A stretch of 64,000 nt of DNA from Burkholderiaceae bacterium (lineage in GTDB: Bacteria > Pseudomonadota > Gammaproteobacteria > Burkholderiales > Burkholderiaceae): contig CANFMT010000011.1 in assembly GCA_947448415.1 (NCBI GenBank), forward strand, positions 18,926-82,925, given 5' to 3'. Below, in pieces: positions 8,413 to 16,985 of this stretch. Within the stretch, counting starts at the first letter, position 1. Every line of letters begins with the position of its first letter. A program made the position numbers and the translations under genes. The notes beneath the pieces are model-generated. The model was not told the origin of the DNA. It was given only the letters and a program-made list of their open reading frames with translations, and searched no databases.

Positions 8413-8441
8413 TTGGCATTTCTTAAGAATATAAATAACAA
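8413..8441 (+). promoter_or_regulatory. Candidate sigma-70 promoter of the Mo-hydroxylase/Sox operon
   Basis: TTGGCA at 8413-8418 and TAACAA at 8436-8441 are 17 bases apart. The spacer holds the ten-base palindrome TTCTTAAGAA (8420-8429), a possible operator. Assignment rests on sequence match and position only, about 40 bases before the first gene. Confidence 0.4.
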
Positions 8442-8478
8442 CAAACCAAAATCAAATTACAAGATTGGGAGAATGCTC

Positions 8479-8928
8479 ATGGCAAATTTAAATGTCAACG
8501 GTAAAAAATATAAGTTGGATGTTGATCCAGATACCCCATTACTTTGGGTAATTCGTGAACAAGTTGGTCTAACTGGCACCAAGTACGGTTGCGGCATCGG
8601 TGTATGCGGCGCTTGTACTGTCCTATTTGAAGGTCAAGCGATCCGCAGTTGCGCTATCCCAGTCTCTGCTGCCGAAGGCAAAAAAATTGAAACCATTGAG
8701 AGCTTAGAAAAGAATGGTCAGCTCTCTAAAGTTCAAAAAGCTTGGGTAGACAATCAAGTTCCTCAGTGCGGCTATTGCCAATCGGGCATAGTGATGGCGA
8801 CAACTGCGTTACTTCGAAATACTCCAAAGCCAACTGATGCTCAAATTGATGTTGCGGTTACAAACATCTGCCGTTGCGGCACCTTCCAACAAGTGCGTGA
8901 AGCCATTCACGCTGTGAGCAAGGCATAA
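8479..8928 (+). CDS. Two-[2Fe-2S] small subunit of a molybdenum hydroxylase (IorA type)
   Basis: 149 residues. The plant-ferredoxin-type cluster uses Cys38, Cys43, Cys46 and Cys58 (YGCGIGVCGACTV...RSC), and the second cluster uses Cys97, Cys100, Cys131 and Cys133 (CGYCQSG...CRC). This is the electron-transfer subunit of xanthine-oxidase-family enzymes such as isoquinoline 1-oxidoreductase. It passes electrons from the molybdenum site to an outside acceptor because no FAD subunit is encoded. ATG 8479 is chosen because GGGAGA at 8467-8472 lies six bases upstream, although the frame is open further. It has no signal peptide and would be exported with its Tat-tagged partner. Confidence 0.92.
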   Translation: MANLNVNGKKYKLDVDPDTPLLWVIREQVGLTGTKYGCGIGVCGACTVLFEGQAIRSCAIPVSAAEGKKIETIESLEKNGQLSKVQKAWVDNQVPQCGYCQSGIVMATTALLRNTPKPTDAQIDVAVTNICRCGTFQQVREAIHAVSKA

Positions 8929-8938
8929 GGGGATCGTG

Positions 8939-11161
8939 ATGACTATCAATACAAATATTTCCCGTCGCCACTTTATTATCGGCTCTAGCGCTATAGCAAC
9001 TGGCTTGGCTATTGGCTTTGATCTCTCATTGATGTCGTCTGCGCATGCTGCCATGGGTACCGGTACGACTTCCATGACCCCATTAGCTGCGCCTGAAATT
9101 GGTGTATGGGTAGTAGTAAAGCCAAATGATGATGTCGTAGTTCGTATTGTTCGTTCAGAAATGGGACAAGGAACTATTACTGGTTTAGCGCAGATGGTGG
9201 CAGAAGAGTTGCAGTGTGATTGGAAAAAAGTTTCTTACGAATACCCATCTCCAACTGAAAATTTAAAACGTAATAAAGTTTGGGGTAGTTACTCTACCGG
9301 TGGAAGTCGTGGTATTCGTACTTCTGAGCAATATGTTCGTAAAGGTGGAGCGGCAGCACGCATTATGCTTATTCAAGCTGCAGCAAATCAATGGAATGTT
9401 CCTGTTGCTGAATGTATTGCGAGTGATAGCGTCATTACGCATACTCCCTCTGGTCGCAAAACAACCTTTGGCAAGGTTTCTGTAGCCGCCTCTCAATTAG
9501 CAGTTCCTAAAGATGCTGATATTCCTCTGAAGGATCCAAAAGAGTGGAAGCTGATTGGTAAATCAGTCAATCGTATTGACGGTGTCTCTGACAAAGTTAC
9601 CGGCAAACAGATCTACGCAATTGATCTGAAATTGCCCGGAATGCTGGTTGCGACTATTAAGGAATCGCCAGTATTTGGTGGCAAAGTAAAAAGCTATGAT
9701 GCTGCAAAAGCCCAGGGTATGAAAGGCGTCAAAAAGGTTGTTCAGGTTGGAGATAGTGCTGTTGCAGTTGTAGCGGAGACCTTCTGGCAGGCTAAAACAG
9801 GTTTAGAGGCGGTTAACATTACTTGGGATAACGGCGCCAATGGCAATGTTTCTAGTGCTTCAATTAAGAAGATGCTGGAAGACGGTCTAACGGCTAACGA
9901 TACTTTTGTGGGTAACTCCAATGGTGATGCTAAAGAAGCAATCGCGAAAGCCTCTAAAACAATCGAGGCAACGTATTTCTACCCATATTTAAATCATGCA
10001 ACTTTAGAGCCGCAAACCGCTACTGCAAAGTGGACGGCAGACTCCTGTGAGGCTTGGGTTCCAACCCAAGATGGCGAAAATTCTTTGGCCGCAGTAATCG
10101 CAGCCTCAGGTTTGCCTGCTGAAAAATGCAATGTTTATAAGGTGAATCTCGGTGGCGGATTTGGTCGTCGTGGAGCTTTCCAGGATTACACAACGCAAGC
10201 AGTCAATATTGCCAAGCAAATGCCAGGCACCCCAATCAAATTGATTTGGACTCGCGAAGAAGATATGACTCAGGGTCGTTACCACCCCGTGATGATGTGC
10301 AAAATGACTGCAGCGATGGATGATAAGAAAAATATCACTGGTCTGAATATGCGCTTATCAGGCCAATCTATTTTGGCGGCAGTCCGACCAGCGGTAGTGG
10401 CGGCTAATAAGGGCATGGATCCTGCGGTGTTTCAAGGGCTAGATGTCTCTGGTGAGCATGGCATTACTTATAGCTTCCCGAATTTGATGATTGATCACGC
10501 CATGCGTAATCCTCATGTTCCGCCAGGATTTTGGCGTGGTGTGAATGTCAATCAAAATGCATTATTCCTCGAAACATTCATGGATGAGATGGCTGAAGCT
10601 ACTGGTGTAGATGCGGTGGAATTTCGTCGCAAACATATGGAGAAGTATCCTCGTGCCCTTGCAGTGCTCAATGCAGTTGCAGATGGTATTGGTTGGACAA
10701 AACCTGCTAAGCCGGGTGTCTTCCGTGGCGTTGCGCAGATGGGCTCCTATGGTAGCTATGTCGCTGCTGCGTGTGAGCTATCCGTTACCAATGGTAATGA
10801 AGTGAAGATTCATCGGATTGTGGCTGCAACAGATCCAGGATATGTAGTGAATCCAGCTCAAGTTGCTCGCCAGGTTGCAGGTTCTTTTGTATATGGTTTA
10901 TCTGCACTCTTCGAAGAAGAAATTACGATTGAGAAGGGCGCAGTGGTTCAAAAGAACTTTGATACCTTTGGCTCCATTCGTCTGTCACAGATGCCTAAAG
11001 TTGAAACCATCATCATTCAGGGTGGCGGAAAGGATTGGGGTGGAGTTGGCGAACCTACTATTGCAGTGGCAGCCCCGGCTGTGCTCAATGCACTTTACCG
11101 CGCAACAGGTAAGCGCTTGAGAACTGTTCCCTTAAAGAACAGTGGTATTAAATTAGTTTGA
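8939..11161 (+). CDS. Molybdopterin-binding large subunit, isoquinoline 1-oxidoreductase/aldehyde oxidase type
   Basis: 740 residues. A Tat signal (SRRHFIIGSSAIATG) opens the protein, so the complex acts in the periplasm. Two molybdopterin-binding regions follow, with GGGFGRRG near residue 405 and the catalytic base Glu705 in GGVGEPT. This architecture, with a small iron-sulfur subunit and no FAD subunit, is that of isoquinoline 1-oxidoreductase and membrane or periplasmic aldehyde dehydrogenases, which hydroxylate heterocycles or oxidise aldehydes with water and usually donate to a cytochrome c. The ATG at 8939 follows AGGGGA and is preferred to the GTG before it. SoxX starts 27 bases downstream, so SoxXA cytochromes are candidate acceptors. 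The substrate is unknown. Confidence 0.88.
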   Translation: MTINTNISRRHFIIGSSAIATGLAIGFDLSLMSSAHAAMGTGTTSMTPLAAPEIGVWVVVKPNDDVVVRIVRSEMGQGTITGLAQMVAEELQCDWKKVSYEYPSPTENLKRNKVWGSYSTGGSRGIRTSEQYVRKGGAAARIMLIQAAANQWNVPVAECIASDSVITHTPSGRKTTFGKVSVAASQLAVPKDADIPLKDPKEWKLIGKSVNRIDGVSDKVTGKQIYAIDLKLPGMLVATIKESPVFGGKVKSYDAAKAQGMKGVKKVVQVGDSAVAVVAETFWQAKTGLEAVNITWDNGANGNVSSASIKKMLEDGLTANDTFVGNSNGDAKEAIAKASKTIEATYFYPYLNHATLEPQTATAKWTADSCEAWVPTQDGENSLAAVIAASGLPAEKCNVYKVNLGGGFGRRGAFQDYTTQAVNIAKQMPGTPIKLIWTREEDMTQGRYHPVMMCKMTAAMDDKKNITGLNMRLSGQSILAAVRPAVVAANKGMDPAVFQGLDVSGEHGITYSFPNLMIDHAMRNPHVPPGFWRGVNVNQNALFLETFMDEMAEATGVDAVEFRRKHMEKYPRALAVLNAVADGIGWTKPAKPGVFRGVAQMGSYGSYVAAACELSVTNGNEVKIHRIVAATDPGYVVNPAQVARQVAGSFVYGLSALFEEEITIEKGAVVQKNFDTFGSIRLSQMPKVETIIIQGGGKDWGGVGEPTIAVAAPAVLNALYRATGKRLRTVPLKNSGIKLV

Positions 11162-11188
11162 CGATGTCATTACTTTGAAGCTTGATTT

Positions 11189-11635
11189 ATGAGAAAGAGG
11201 CATGCACTAGTTATTTCTTTGCTAGTCATCCTCAATCTCGGTTCGGTAGGTGCTCAGAGTATGAAGGGTCACACTGAAGCTGAGCCTCTATCTAACTCCC
11301 CAGGCGATCCTGCTCGTGGACGAGCCATTGTTGCCAGCCGTCAAAGTGGCCTTTGTCTTTTATGCCATAGTGGACCATTTCCGGAAGAGCGTTTTCAGGG
11401 TAATTTGGCTCCAGAGTTAGGTATGAGTGCAGCCAATCTATCGGCTCCTGAATTGCGCGCAAGAATCATGGATCCAAGCCGCTTTAATCCCAATACAATC
11501 ATGCCTAGTTATTATCGTGATGATCATTTATATCGTGTTGCAGCTAAGTTTAAAGGTCAAACCATATTAAGTGGTCAAGAGATTGAGGATGTAGTGGCCT
11601 ATTTAGTTAGTCTGAATAATCAAAATCCAAAATGA
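11189..11635 (+). CDS. soxX: Sulfur-oxidation monoheme cytochrome c SoxX
   Basis: 148 residues with a signal peptide, one heme-binding motif CLLCH at 56-60 and a likely Met105 axial ligand in NTIMPSYY. The run ARGRAIVASRQSG and the segment CHSGPFPEERFQGNLAP are characteristic of SoxX rather than a generic cytochrome. SoxX pairs with SoxA to attach sulfur compounds to the SoxY cysteine and carry the electrons away. Its stop overlaps the soxY ATG (ATGA). The weak ribosome site suggests coupling to the molybdenum hydroxylase genes upstream. Confidence 0.9.
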   Translation: MRKRHALVISLLVILNLGSVGAQSMKGHTEAEPLSNSPGDPARGRAIVASRQSGLCLLCHSGPFPEERFQGNLAPELGMSAANLSAPELRARIMDPSRFNPNTIMPSYYRDDHLYRVAAKFKGQTILSGQEIEDVVAYLVSLNNQNPK

Positions 11636-12120
11636 AAAACCATCACAATTTATTTATCCAAAAAAGTCGCCGTATTTTCTTGGCTAGCCTTGGAAAAATG
11701 TCTCTTTTGACGGCTGGGGCATGGTTTAGTTCAAGCCTAGCATTCGCTAAAAAGGAAGACGCTGCAGAAGCAATCCAAAAAATTACTGGGGGCGCCGCCA
11801 TCAAGGATGGTCGCGTCACTTTGGTGATACCACCTTTAGTGGAAAATGGTAATTTAGTGGTTCTGAAGGTGGGCGTTCAAAGCCCCATGACAGTTGATAA
11901 TTATGTCAAGGTCATTCATGTGATAGCCGAAGGAAATCCGCTTCCAAATATTTTTACCGCATATTTGACACCTCGTTCAGGAACTGCAAATATCACTACA
12001 CGAGTAAGACTGGCCGACAGTCAGACTGTTTGGGCCATTGCCCAAATGAGTGACGGTAGTTTTTGGAGGGGCTCCGCAGAAACCTTAGTGACTCTATCTG
12101 CTTGTACGGAGGCGGTATGA
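11632..12120 (+). CDS. soxY: Sulfur carrier SoxY with atypical C-terminus
   Basis: 162 residues with a Tat-like N-terminus (QKSRRIFLASLGKMSLL) and the SoxY immunoglobulin-like core, including NPLPNIFTAYLTPRSG and TTRVRLADSQTVWAIAQMSDG. Canonical SoxY ends in GGCGG, a flexible arm whose cysteine carries the sulfur substrate. Here the protein ends SACTEAV: Cys158 is kept, but the flanking glycines are lost and the tail is two residues longer. The DNA at this end also supplies GGAGG as the soxZ ribosome site, which may constrain it. No frameshift restores GGCGG. It may carry a different substrate or work with different partners. Confidence 0.85.
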   Translation: MKNHHNLFIQKSRRIFLASLGKMSLLTAGAWFSSSLAFAKKEDAAEAIQKITGGAAIKDGRVTLVIPPLVENGNLVVLKVGVQSPMTVDNYVKVIHVIAEGNPLPNIFTAYLTPRSGTANITTRVRLADSQTVWAIAQMSDGSFWRGSAETLVTLSACTEAV

Positions 12121-12446
12121 GTAAGACTTCGCGTACCACAGTGACTGTTCCATCATCGGCGCAAAAGGGTTCCATTATTGAAATTCGAGCTATCGCTCAA
12201 CATGATATGGAGTCTGGCTTTCGTTATACCGAAGGTGGTAAATCCATTCCACGGGATATTATTCGACTGTTTATTTGCTCTTATAACAATGTTGAAGTAT
12301 TTCGAGCAGACTTCTACCCTGGTATTGGTGCCAACCCATTAATTATTTTTACAACCATTGCAACAGAGTCGGGAACCATCGAGTGCAAATGGAGTGGCGA
12401 TGATGGTTATGAGGCTTCTAGCCAGGCGCGCATTACTGTTTCGTGA
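12117..12446 (+). CDS. soxZ: Sulfur carrier partner SoxZ
   Basis: 109 residues with no signal peptide, as expected, because SoxZ is exported bound to SoxY. SoxZ-type segments are KGSIIEIRAIAQHDMESG and PIFY-like VFRADFYPGIGANP, ending SSQARITVS. It presents the SoxY arm to the Sox enzymes. It overlaps soxY by ATGA and soxA by GTGA, so the three genes are translationally coupled. Confidence 0.9.
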   Translation: MSKTSRTTVTVPSSAQKGSIIEIRAIAQHDMESGFRYTEGGKSIPRDIIRLFICSYNNVEVFRADFYPGIGANPLIIFTTIATESGTIECKWSGDDGYEASSQARITVS

Positions 12447-13228
12447 GTAAAGTCATTTCCTTTCGCTACTTTCGCTCTATAGGACTGATTGTTCTATTTT
12501 TGATAGGCATAGCCGGAGCCCACGGCGCTAAAACTTATCAGCAATCTAGTTATGAACTCATGTCCTCTGAAAACAAAGCAATGCAAGATGATGCTAGCTT
12601 AAATCCTGCTATGTTTTGGGTAACTGACGGTCAGGTGCTATGGGATCAAAAAGTAGGTCCTAAGGATTTGGCCTGTGCCACTTGTCATGGTGATATTAAA
12701 AAATCTATGCGAGGTGTTGCTGCACAATTTCCGAAAATGGTCTCAGGAAAACTCTATACGCTTGAGGGGCAGATCAACGCATGTCGGATGAATACTCAGA
12801 AGTCTCCTGCATGGGCATACGAAAGTAAGGAGCTTTTATCTCTGACTGCCGCAATAGCTCTGCAATCTAAGGGTATGCCGATAACGGTTCAAAAGACATC
12901 GGAAAATTCAAAATTCATGAATCAAGGGCAGCAGTGGTTCAACAAGAGAATGGGTCAACTCAATCTATCTTGCGCTCAATGTCATGAGGATAGGGCGGGG
13001 CTCAAACTCGGTGGCAGTCTGATTCCTCAAGGGCATCCCAATGCATATCCGATATATCGCTTGGAGTGGCAGACCTTAGGCTCTGTACAAAGACGCCTGC
13101 GTAATTGCATGAGTGGCGTAAGGGCTGAGCAATTTAACTATGGCTCACCCGAGATGGCGCAGCTAGAGTTATTTCTGATGTGGCGTGCTAAAGGACTTCC
13201 TATGGAGTCTCCTGGAGTAAGGCCTTAG
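12443..13228 (+). CDS. soxA: Diheme cytochrome c SoxA (L-cysteine S-thiosulfotransferase subunit)
   Basis: 261 residues with a signal peptide (IGLIVLFLIGIAGAHG). Two heme motifs are present, CATCH at 78-82 and CAQCH at 177-181, and cysteines Cys114 (INACRMN) and Cys222 (LRNCMSGVRAEQF) match the axial, persulfide-prone ligands of diheme SoxA. SoxXA joins thiosulfate to SoxY oxidatively. A GTG start overlaps the soxZ stop. In full Sox pathways SoxB then releases sulfate; no soxB or soxCD lies in this window. A terminator follows at once, so the operon ends here. Confidence 0.92.
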   Translation: MSKVISFRYFRSIGLIVLFLIGIAGAHGAKTYQQSSYELMSSENKAMQDDASLNPAMFWVTDGQVLWDQKVGPKDLACATCHGDIKKSMRGVAAQFPKMVSGKLYTLEGQINACRMNTQKSPAWAYESKELLSLTAAIALQSKGMPITVQKTSENSKFMNQGQQWFNKRMGQLNLSCAQCHEDRAGLKLGGSLIPQGHPNAYPIYRLEWQTLGSVQRRLRNCMSGVRAEQFNYGSPEMAQLELFLMWRAKGLPMESPGVRP

Positions 13229-13236
13229 TCTGAAAT

Positions 13237-13266
13237 ATAAGTCCTTAAGCGGGCTTATTTTCTTTT
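13237..13266 (+). terminator. Rho-independent terminator of the sox operon
   Basis: ATAAGTCC (13237-13244) pairs with GGGCTTAT (13251-13258), with one G-U pair and a six-base loop, followed by TTTCTTTT. It overlaps the 3' end of the convergent DUF1289 gene. Confidence 0.7.
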
Positions 13267-13514
13267 AACTGCCGCTGAAAGCGAGTGGCGGTACCTTCTT
13301 CCCGTATACGTTTCCACACGGTATCTTTTTCTTCCTGTGAAAAGAACACCCAATTACTAACTTCACTAAGAGTGCGACCGCAACCTTGGCAGATTTCATC
13401 ATATAGCGTAGTGCACACACCAATACAAGGTGAGTCAGAGTCTGCGTCTCCTGTTGAGAGTGAGTGTGAGCCATCTTGCTCGATGGGTTTGGTGTAATCG
13501 CTTCCTGAATTCAT
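13245..13514 (-). CDS. DUF1289 family small cysteine-rich protein
   Basis: 89 residues. The family pattern is clear: SPCIGVCTTLYDEICQGCGR followed by TLSEVSNWVFFSQEEKDTVWKRI, with four cysteines that could hold a metal or iron-sulfur cluster. The function is not established; DUF1289 proteins are common in proteobacteria and often lie next to metabolic genes. It overlaps the preceding FemAB-like gene by four bases (ATGA), so it is the last gene of a three-gene minus-strand operon. Confidence 0.8.
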   Translation of the reverse strand: MNSGSDYTKPIEQDGSHSLSTGDADSDSPCIGVCTTLYDEICQGCGRTLSEVSNWVFFSQEEKDTVWKRIREEGTATRFQRQLKENKPA

Positions 13515-14683
13515 GGCTGTACTTTAGTCGATTTCAGTGGACTGTGCTCGGCAAGCTCATCAACGTATGCGCCGATACCCTGGTGTTCACGTTCTAAAAA
13601 GTGTTTTACTGCGCTAGAAAAACGCGGGTCCGCGATAAAGTGTGCCGATTGAATGGTCGTTGGCAAAAATCCACGCGCCATCTTGTGCTCCCCTTGGGCG
13701 CCACCTTCAAATGTTTGAATATTATTGGTAATACAGTATTTAATAGCCTGATAGTAGGCAGTTTCAAAGTGTAAGCAGGGGATATGTTCAATTGCACCCC
13801 AATACCTTCCATAAGCTTTGGAGTTGACAGAGTCAACAACTAACAATGAAGCAGCGATGGGATTTCCATTACGCTGCGCAATAATCAAATGCAAGTTTTC
13901 AGGCATGCGTTTTGCCCACAATTTAAAGAATGCCTCGCTCAGGTATGGGTTTGATCGATGCTCTAAATAGGTATTTTCGTAGCAGCGATAAAAGAACTCC
14001 CAATCTGCTGCAGTGGAGGATATTCCGGACACATGCCTAAATTCAATTTGCTCTCTTGCAACCTGCTCACGTTCGCGCCGAATATTTTTACGGCGTTTCA
14101 TAGTGAGTGCCGCTAAAAATTGCTCAAAGTCTACAAAGTCTTGGTTATGCCAATGAAACTGAACACTGTCTCGCAGCATAAAGTCTTGCTCTATTAATGC
14201 TGGCAATTCGGCTGCGCGCGGAAAAAGTATATGGGCAGACGATAGATTGTTTTGAATAACTAGACTTTTTAAGCCTAAGACTATCTTTTTGAATATGATT
14301 TCATGATTGGCTTGGGGTGAGCACAAGATACGAGCACCTTGGACGGGTGTAAATGGAACAGCACACAGGGCTTTTGGAAAATACTGCATTCCTTGCTGTT
14401 CATAGGCCTGTGCCCACGACCAATCAAATACAAATTCTCCGTACGAATGTTGCTTTAAGTATAGGGGCATGGCTCCTAGTAATTTTCCATGCTTACGCAG
14501 CACAAGATGAGCTACTTGCCAACCAGTGTTGCCGCCTACGCAGGTAGTTTCCTCGAGACTGCTGAGAAACTCATGCTGAAGAAATGGGCCGCCATCTAGC
14601 GGAAGAAGTGCATTCCATTCATCAGCTGAGATATCGCTAAGAGAGCCTAGGATCTCTAATGGATATTGCTCCAAATCTTCCAC
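13511..14683 (-). CDS. FemAB-like/GNAT-fold acyltransferase (DUF482 family)
   Basis: 390 residues matching the 'peptidogalycan biosynthesis/recognition' FemAB_like family (PF04339). Visible family features are GGPFLQHEFLSSLE near residue 30, the basic MKRRKNIRRERE helix near residue 195, and FEGGAQGEHKMARGFLP near residue 335. The fold is that of aminoacyl or acyl transferases, but a reaction is not established. It is preceded by the glyoxalase gene with a two-base gap and overlaps the DUF1289 gene, so the three are co-transcribed. Confidence 0.8.
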   Translation of the reverse strand: MEDLEQYPLEILGSLSDISADEWNALLPLDGGPFLQHEFLSSLEETTCVGGNTGWQVAHLVLRKHGKLLGAMPLYLKQHSYGEFVFDWSWAQAYEQQGMQYFPKALCAVPFTPVQGARILCSPQANHEIIFKKIVLGLKSLVIQNNLSSAHILFPRAAELPALIEQDFMLRDSVQFHWHNQDFVDFEQFLAALTMKRRKNIRREREQVAREQIEFRHVSGISSTAADWEFFYRCYENTYLEHRSNPYLSEAFFKLWAKRMPENLHLIIAQRNGNPIAASLLVVDSVNSKAYGRYWGAIEHIPCLHFETAYYQAIKYCITNNIQTFEGGAQGEHKMARGFLPTTIQSAHFIADPRFSSAVKHFLEREHQGIGAYVDELAEHSPLKSTKVQP

Positions 14684-14685
14684 GA

Positions 14686-15072
14686 TTAACGCTGAATAAG
14701 TTCTATTTTGTAGCCGTCTGGGTCGGTAACAAATGCGATGATGGTATCGCCGCCTGCTACCGGGCCAGCTTCACGAGTGACGTTACCGCCAGACGCTTTG
14801 ATATTGGCACATGCAGTATAGGCATCGGGGACAGCAATGGCGATATGGCCATAAGCGGTTCCCATCTCATAAGCATCAACACCATAGTTGTAGGTAAGTT
14901 CTATTTCTGCTTGACCATCGGCATTGCCTTTGCCATAACCAACAAAGGCTAATGAGTATTTCTGCTCAGGGCGTTCAGTAATACGCAGCATATTCATGCC
15001 CAATACTTTGGTGTAGAAGTCAATCGAGCGATTTAAATCGCCAACGCGAAGCATGGTGTGTAGGATCATCAT
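14686..15072 (-). CDS. gloA: Lactoylglutathione lyase (glyoxalase I)
   Basis: 128 residues, the usual length of bacterial glyoxalase I. The vicinal-oxygen-chelate motifs [36 protein letters not shown] and [10 protein letters not shown] carry the metal ligands His5, Glu56, His74 and Glu122 by alignment. It isomerises the methylglyoxal-glutathione adduct to S-lactoylglutathione in the cytoplasm. A downstream ATG three bases in is an equally good start. It is the first gene of the operon with the FemAB-like and DUF1289 genes. Confidence 0.92.
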   Translation of the reverse strand: MMILHTMLRVGDLNRSIDFYTKVLGMNMLRITERPEQKYSLAFVGYGKGNADGQAEIELTYNYGVDAYEMGTAYGHIAIAVPDAYTACANIKASGGNVTREAGPVAGGDTIIAFVTDPDGYKIELIQR

Positions 15073-15112
15073 CGCTTAAATATAACGCTAATTATCAATT
15101 CATGTTGCCATG

Positions 15113-15138
15113 AAAAAAACCCCGATCGGTAACCGGGG
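15113..15138 (-). terminator. Rho-independent terminator of the ETF-QO gene
   Basis: On the minus strand CCCCG (15138-15134) pairs with CGGGG (15124-15120), followed by seven T residues. It lies 20 bases past the ETF-QO stop codon and before the gloA start, isolating the two transcripts. Confidence 0.8.
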
Positions 15139-15157
15139 CTCTTAATATTTAAGGTGC

Positions 15158-16828
15158 TCACATCGACGCGTAATTGGGTCCACCACCACCCTCTGGTGTT
15201 ATCCAAATAATATTTTGAGTTGGATCCTTGATATCGCAAGTTTTGCAGTGAACGCAGTTCTGCGAATTGATTTGCAGGCGTGGCTTACCATCTGTTTCAA
15301 CGTACTCATATACGCCAGCAGGGCAATAGCGTTGCTCTGGACCTGCATACGTTTTGAGGTTGACATCAATAGGAACTGAATCATTTTTCAGAGTGAGGTG
15401 GACGGGTTGATTCTCAGCATGATTGGTATTGGAAATAAATACCGATGAGAGGCGGTCAAAAGTAATTTTGCCATCTGGCTTTGGGTAATCGATTGGCTTA
15501 TGCTGGGCCGCAGGTTCTAAGCACTCATGATCGGCATGCTTTAAATGTACTGTCCATGGCATATTTCCGCCCAATAGTTTTTGTTCAATCCCAACCATTA
15601 AGGTGCCCAGATAAAGTCCTTTGGACATCCATGGCTTGAAGTTGCGTGCTTGATTGAGTTCGGTATGCAACCAGCTATTTTGAAAAGCTGCTGGGTAAGC
15701 AGAAAGAACATCAGCGGAGCGATTTTCATTTAAGGCTGCCACTGCTGCCTCCGCTGCCAGCATCCCCGTCTTGATAGCAGCATGACTGCCTTTGATTCGT
15801 GATGCATTTAAGAAGCCCGCATCACACCCAATCAGCGCCCCACCAGGAAATACTGTTTTAGGTAGACTATTTAATCCACCTGCAGTTAATGCACGTGCAC
15901 CGTAGGCAATGCGTTTACCGCCTTCAAAGGTTTCACGAATCTTGGGATGCAATTTATAGCGCTGGAATTCTTCGAAAGGGGATAGGTAAGGGTTTTTGTA
16001 TGAAAGCCCCACAACCAAACCAACAGCAACCTTGTTATCGCCTAAGTGATAAAGGAATGAACCTCCATAGGTATCGCTCTCAAGTGGCCAGCCAGCAGTG
16101 TGAACTACTAGGCCCGGCTTGCTCTTAGAGGGTTCCACCTCCCATAACTCTTTGATGCCGATGCCATAGCTTTGCGGATCAGCATCTTTATCTAAGGCAA
16201 ACTGAGAAATTAGTTGCTTGCCAAGATGGCCACGTGCACCTTCAGCAAAGAGGGTGTACTTGGCACGTAATTCCATGCCAAGCTGAAACTGATCGGTAGG
16301 ATTACCTTCTTTATCTAAACCCATTGAGCCGGTGATCACGCCAGAAACTGCACCCTGATCGTTGTAAAGAATTTCTGAGGCAGGAAAGCCTGGAAAAATT
16401 TCGACACCAAGATTCTCAGCTTGTTGTCCCAGCCAACGCGTTACGTTTGCAAGACTCACTATATAGTTGCCTTCATTCTTAAAACAATGGGGCAGCATCC
16501 AATTAGGAACTTGGAATGAGTTATCACTAGTTAAGAATAAAAATTGATCCTGACTTACGGGGGTGTCAAGCGGCGCACCTAGTTCTTTCCAGTTGGGAAA
16601 GAGTTCTGTGAGGGCTTTTGGATCCATCACGGCTCCAGAAAGAATATGAGCCCCGATTTCAGAGCCCTTTTCGAGAACGCAGACGCTGATTTCTTTGCCG
16701 GAGGAGTTGGCTAATTGTTTAGCTCTAATGGCAGCCGACAAGCCTGCGGGGCCGCCACCAACAATGACCAAGTCGTAGTCCATGGAATCTCTTGGTCCAA
16801 ATTGCTCTACCAGCTGTGCAACATTCAT
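15158..16828 (-). CDS. etfD: Electron transfer flavoprotein-ubiquinone oxidoreductase
   Basis: 556 residues, normal for the family. An N-terminal FAD site [18 protein letters not shown] starts near residue 19. The C-terminal 4Fe-4S domain is marked by [11 protein letters not shown] and [17 protein letters not shown]. It is a membrane-associated enzyme that takes electrons from ETF, reduced by acyl-CoA dehydrogenases, and passes them to ubiquinone. The ATG follows GGAGA by six bases. It diverges from the oxoacid CoA-transferase genes; both serve fatty or ketoacid use. ETF subunit genes are not in the window. Confidence 0.95.
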   Translation of the reverse strand: MNVAQLVEQFGPRDSMDYDLVIVGGGPAGLSAAIRAKQLANSSGKEISVCVLEKGSEIGAHILSGAVMDPKALTELFPNWKELGAPLDTPVSQDQFLFLTSDNSFQVPNWMLPHCFKNEGNYIVSLANVTRWLGQQAENLGVEIFPGFPASEILYNDQGAVSGVITGSMGLDKEGNPTDQFQLGMELRAKYTLFAEGARGHLGKQLISQFALDKDADPQSYGIGIKELWEVEPSKSKPGLVVHTAGWPLESDTYGGSFLYHLGDNKVAVGLVVGLSYKNPYLSPFEEFQRYKLHPKIRETFEGGKRIAYGARALTAGGLNSLPKTVFPGGALIGCDAGFLNASRIKGSHAAIKTGMLAAEAAVAALNENRSADVLSAYPAAFQNSWLHTELNQARNFKPWMSKGLYLGTLMVGIEQKLLGGNMPWTVHLKHADHECLEPAAQHKPIDYPKPDGKITFDRLSSVFISNTNHAENQPVHLTLKNDSVPIDVNLKTYAGPEQRYCPAGVYEYVETDGKPRLQINSQNCVHCKTCDIKDPTQNIIWITPEGGGGPNYASM

Positions 16829-16854
16829 TCAATTTCTCCGGAATTTCTCAAAAA

Positions 16855-16872
16855 TAGGGCATTTAAGCCCTA
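16855..16872. repeat. Inverted repeat TAGGGC-N6-GCCCTA in a divergent promoter region
   Basis: Six-base perfect arms lie 27 bases upstream of the ETF-QO start and about 115 bases before scoA. The position suits an operator for either gene, but the arms are short, so chance is not excluded. Confidence 0.35.
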
Positions 16873-16985
16873 ATAGTTTAGTTCTAACTGGCAAATACCA
16901 ATTTAGTGCCAAGATGGGCTGGCTCAAAGCGTCTGAAGCGTTATTATTGCTTTTTACCCTTTTTGGCAATATTAGGACAAAAGAT

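Noticed and set aside
8405..8445. Sigma-54 promoter upstream of the Mo-hydroxylase genes
   Set aside because: TTGGCA is present but the GC doublet at the required distance is missing; a sigma-70 pair fits better.
12085..12125. A frameshift in soxY that would restore the usual GGCGG tail
   Set aside because: The +2 frame reads CLYGGG and then runs into soxZ, so it does not give GGCGG. The ATGA overlap with soxZ and its GGAGG site are well formed, supporting the annotated end.
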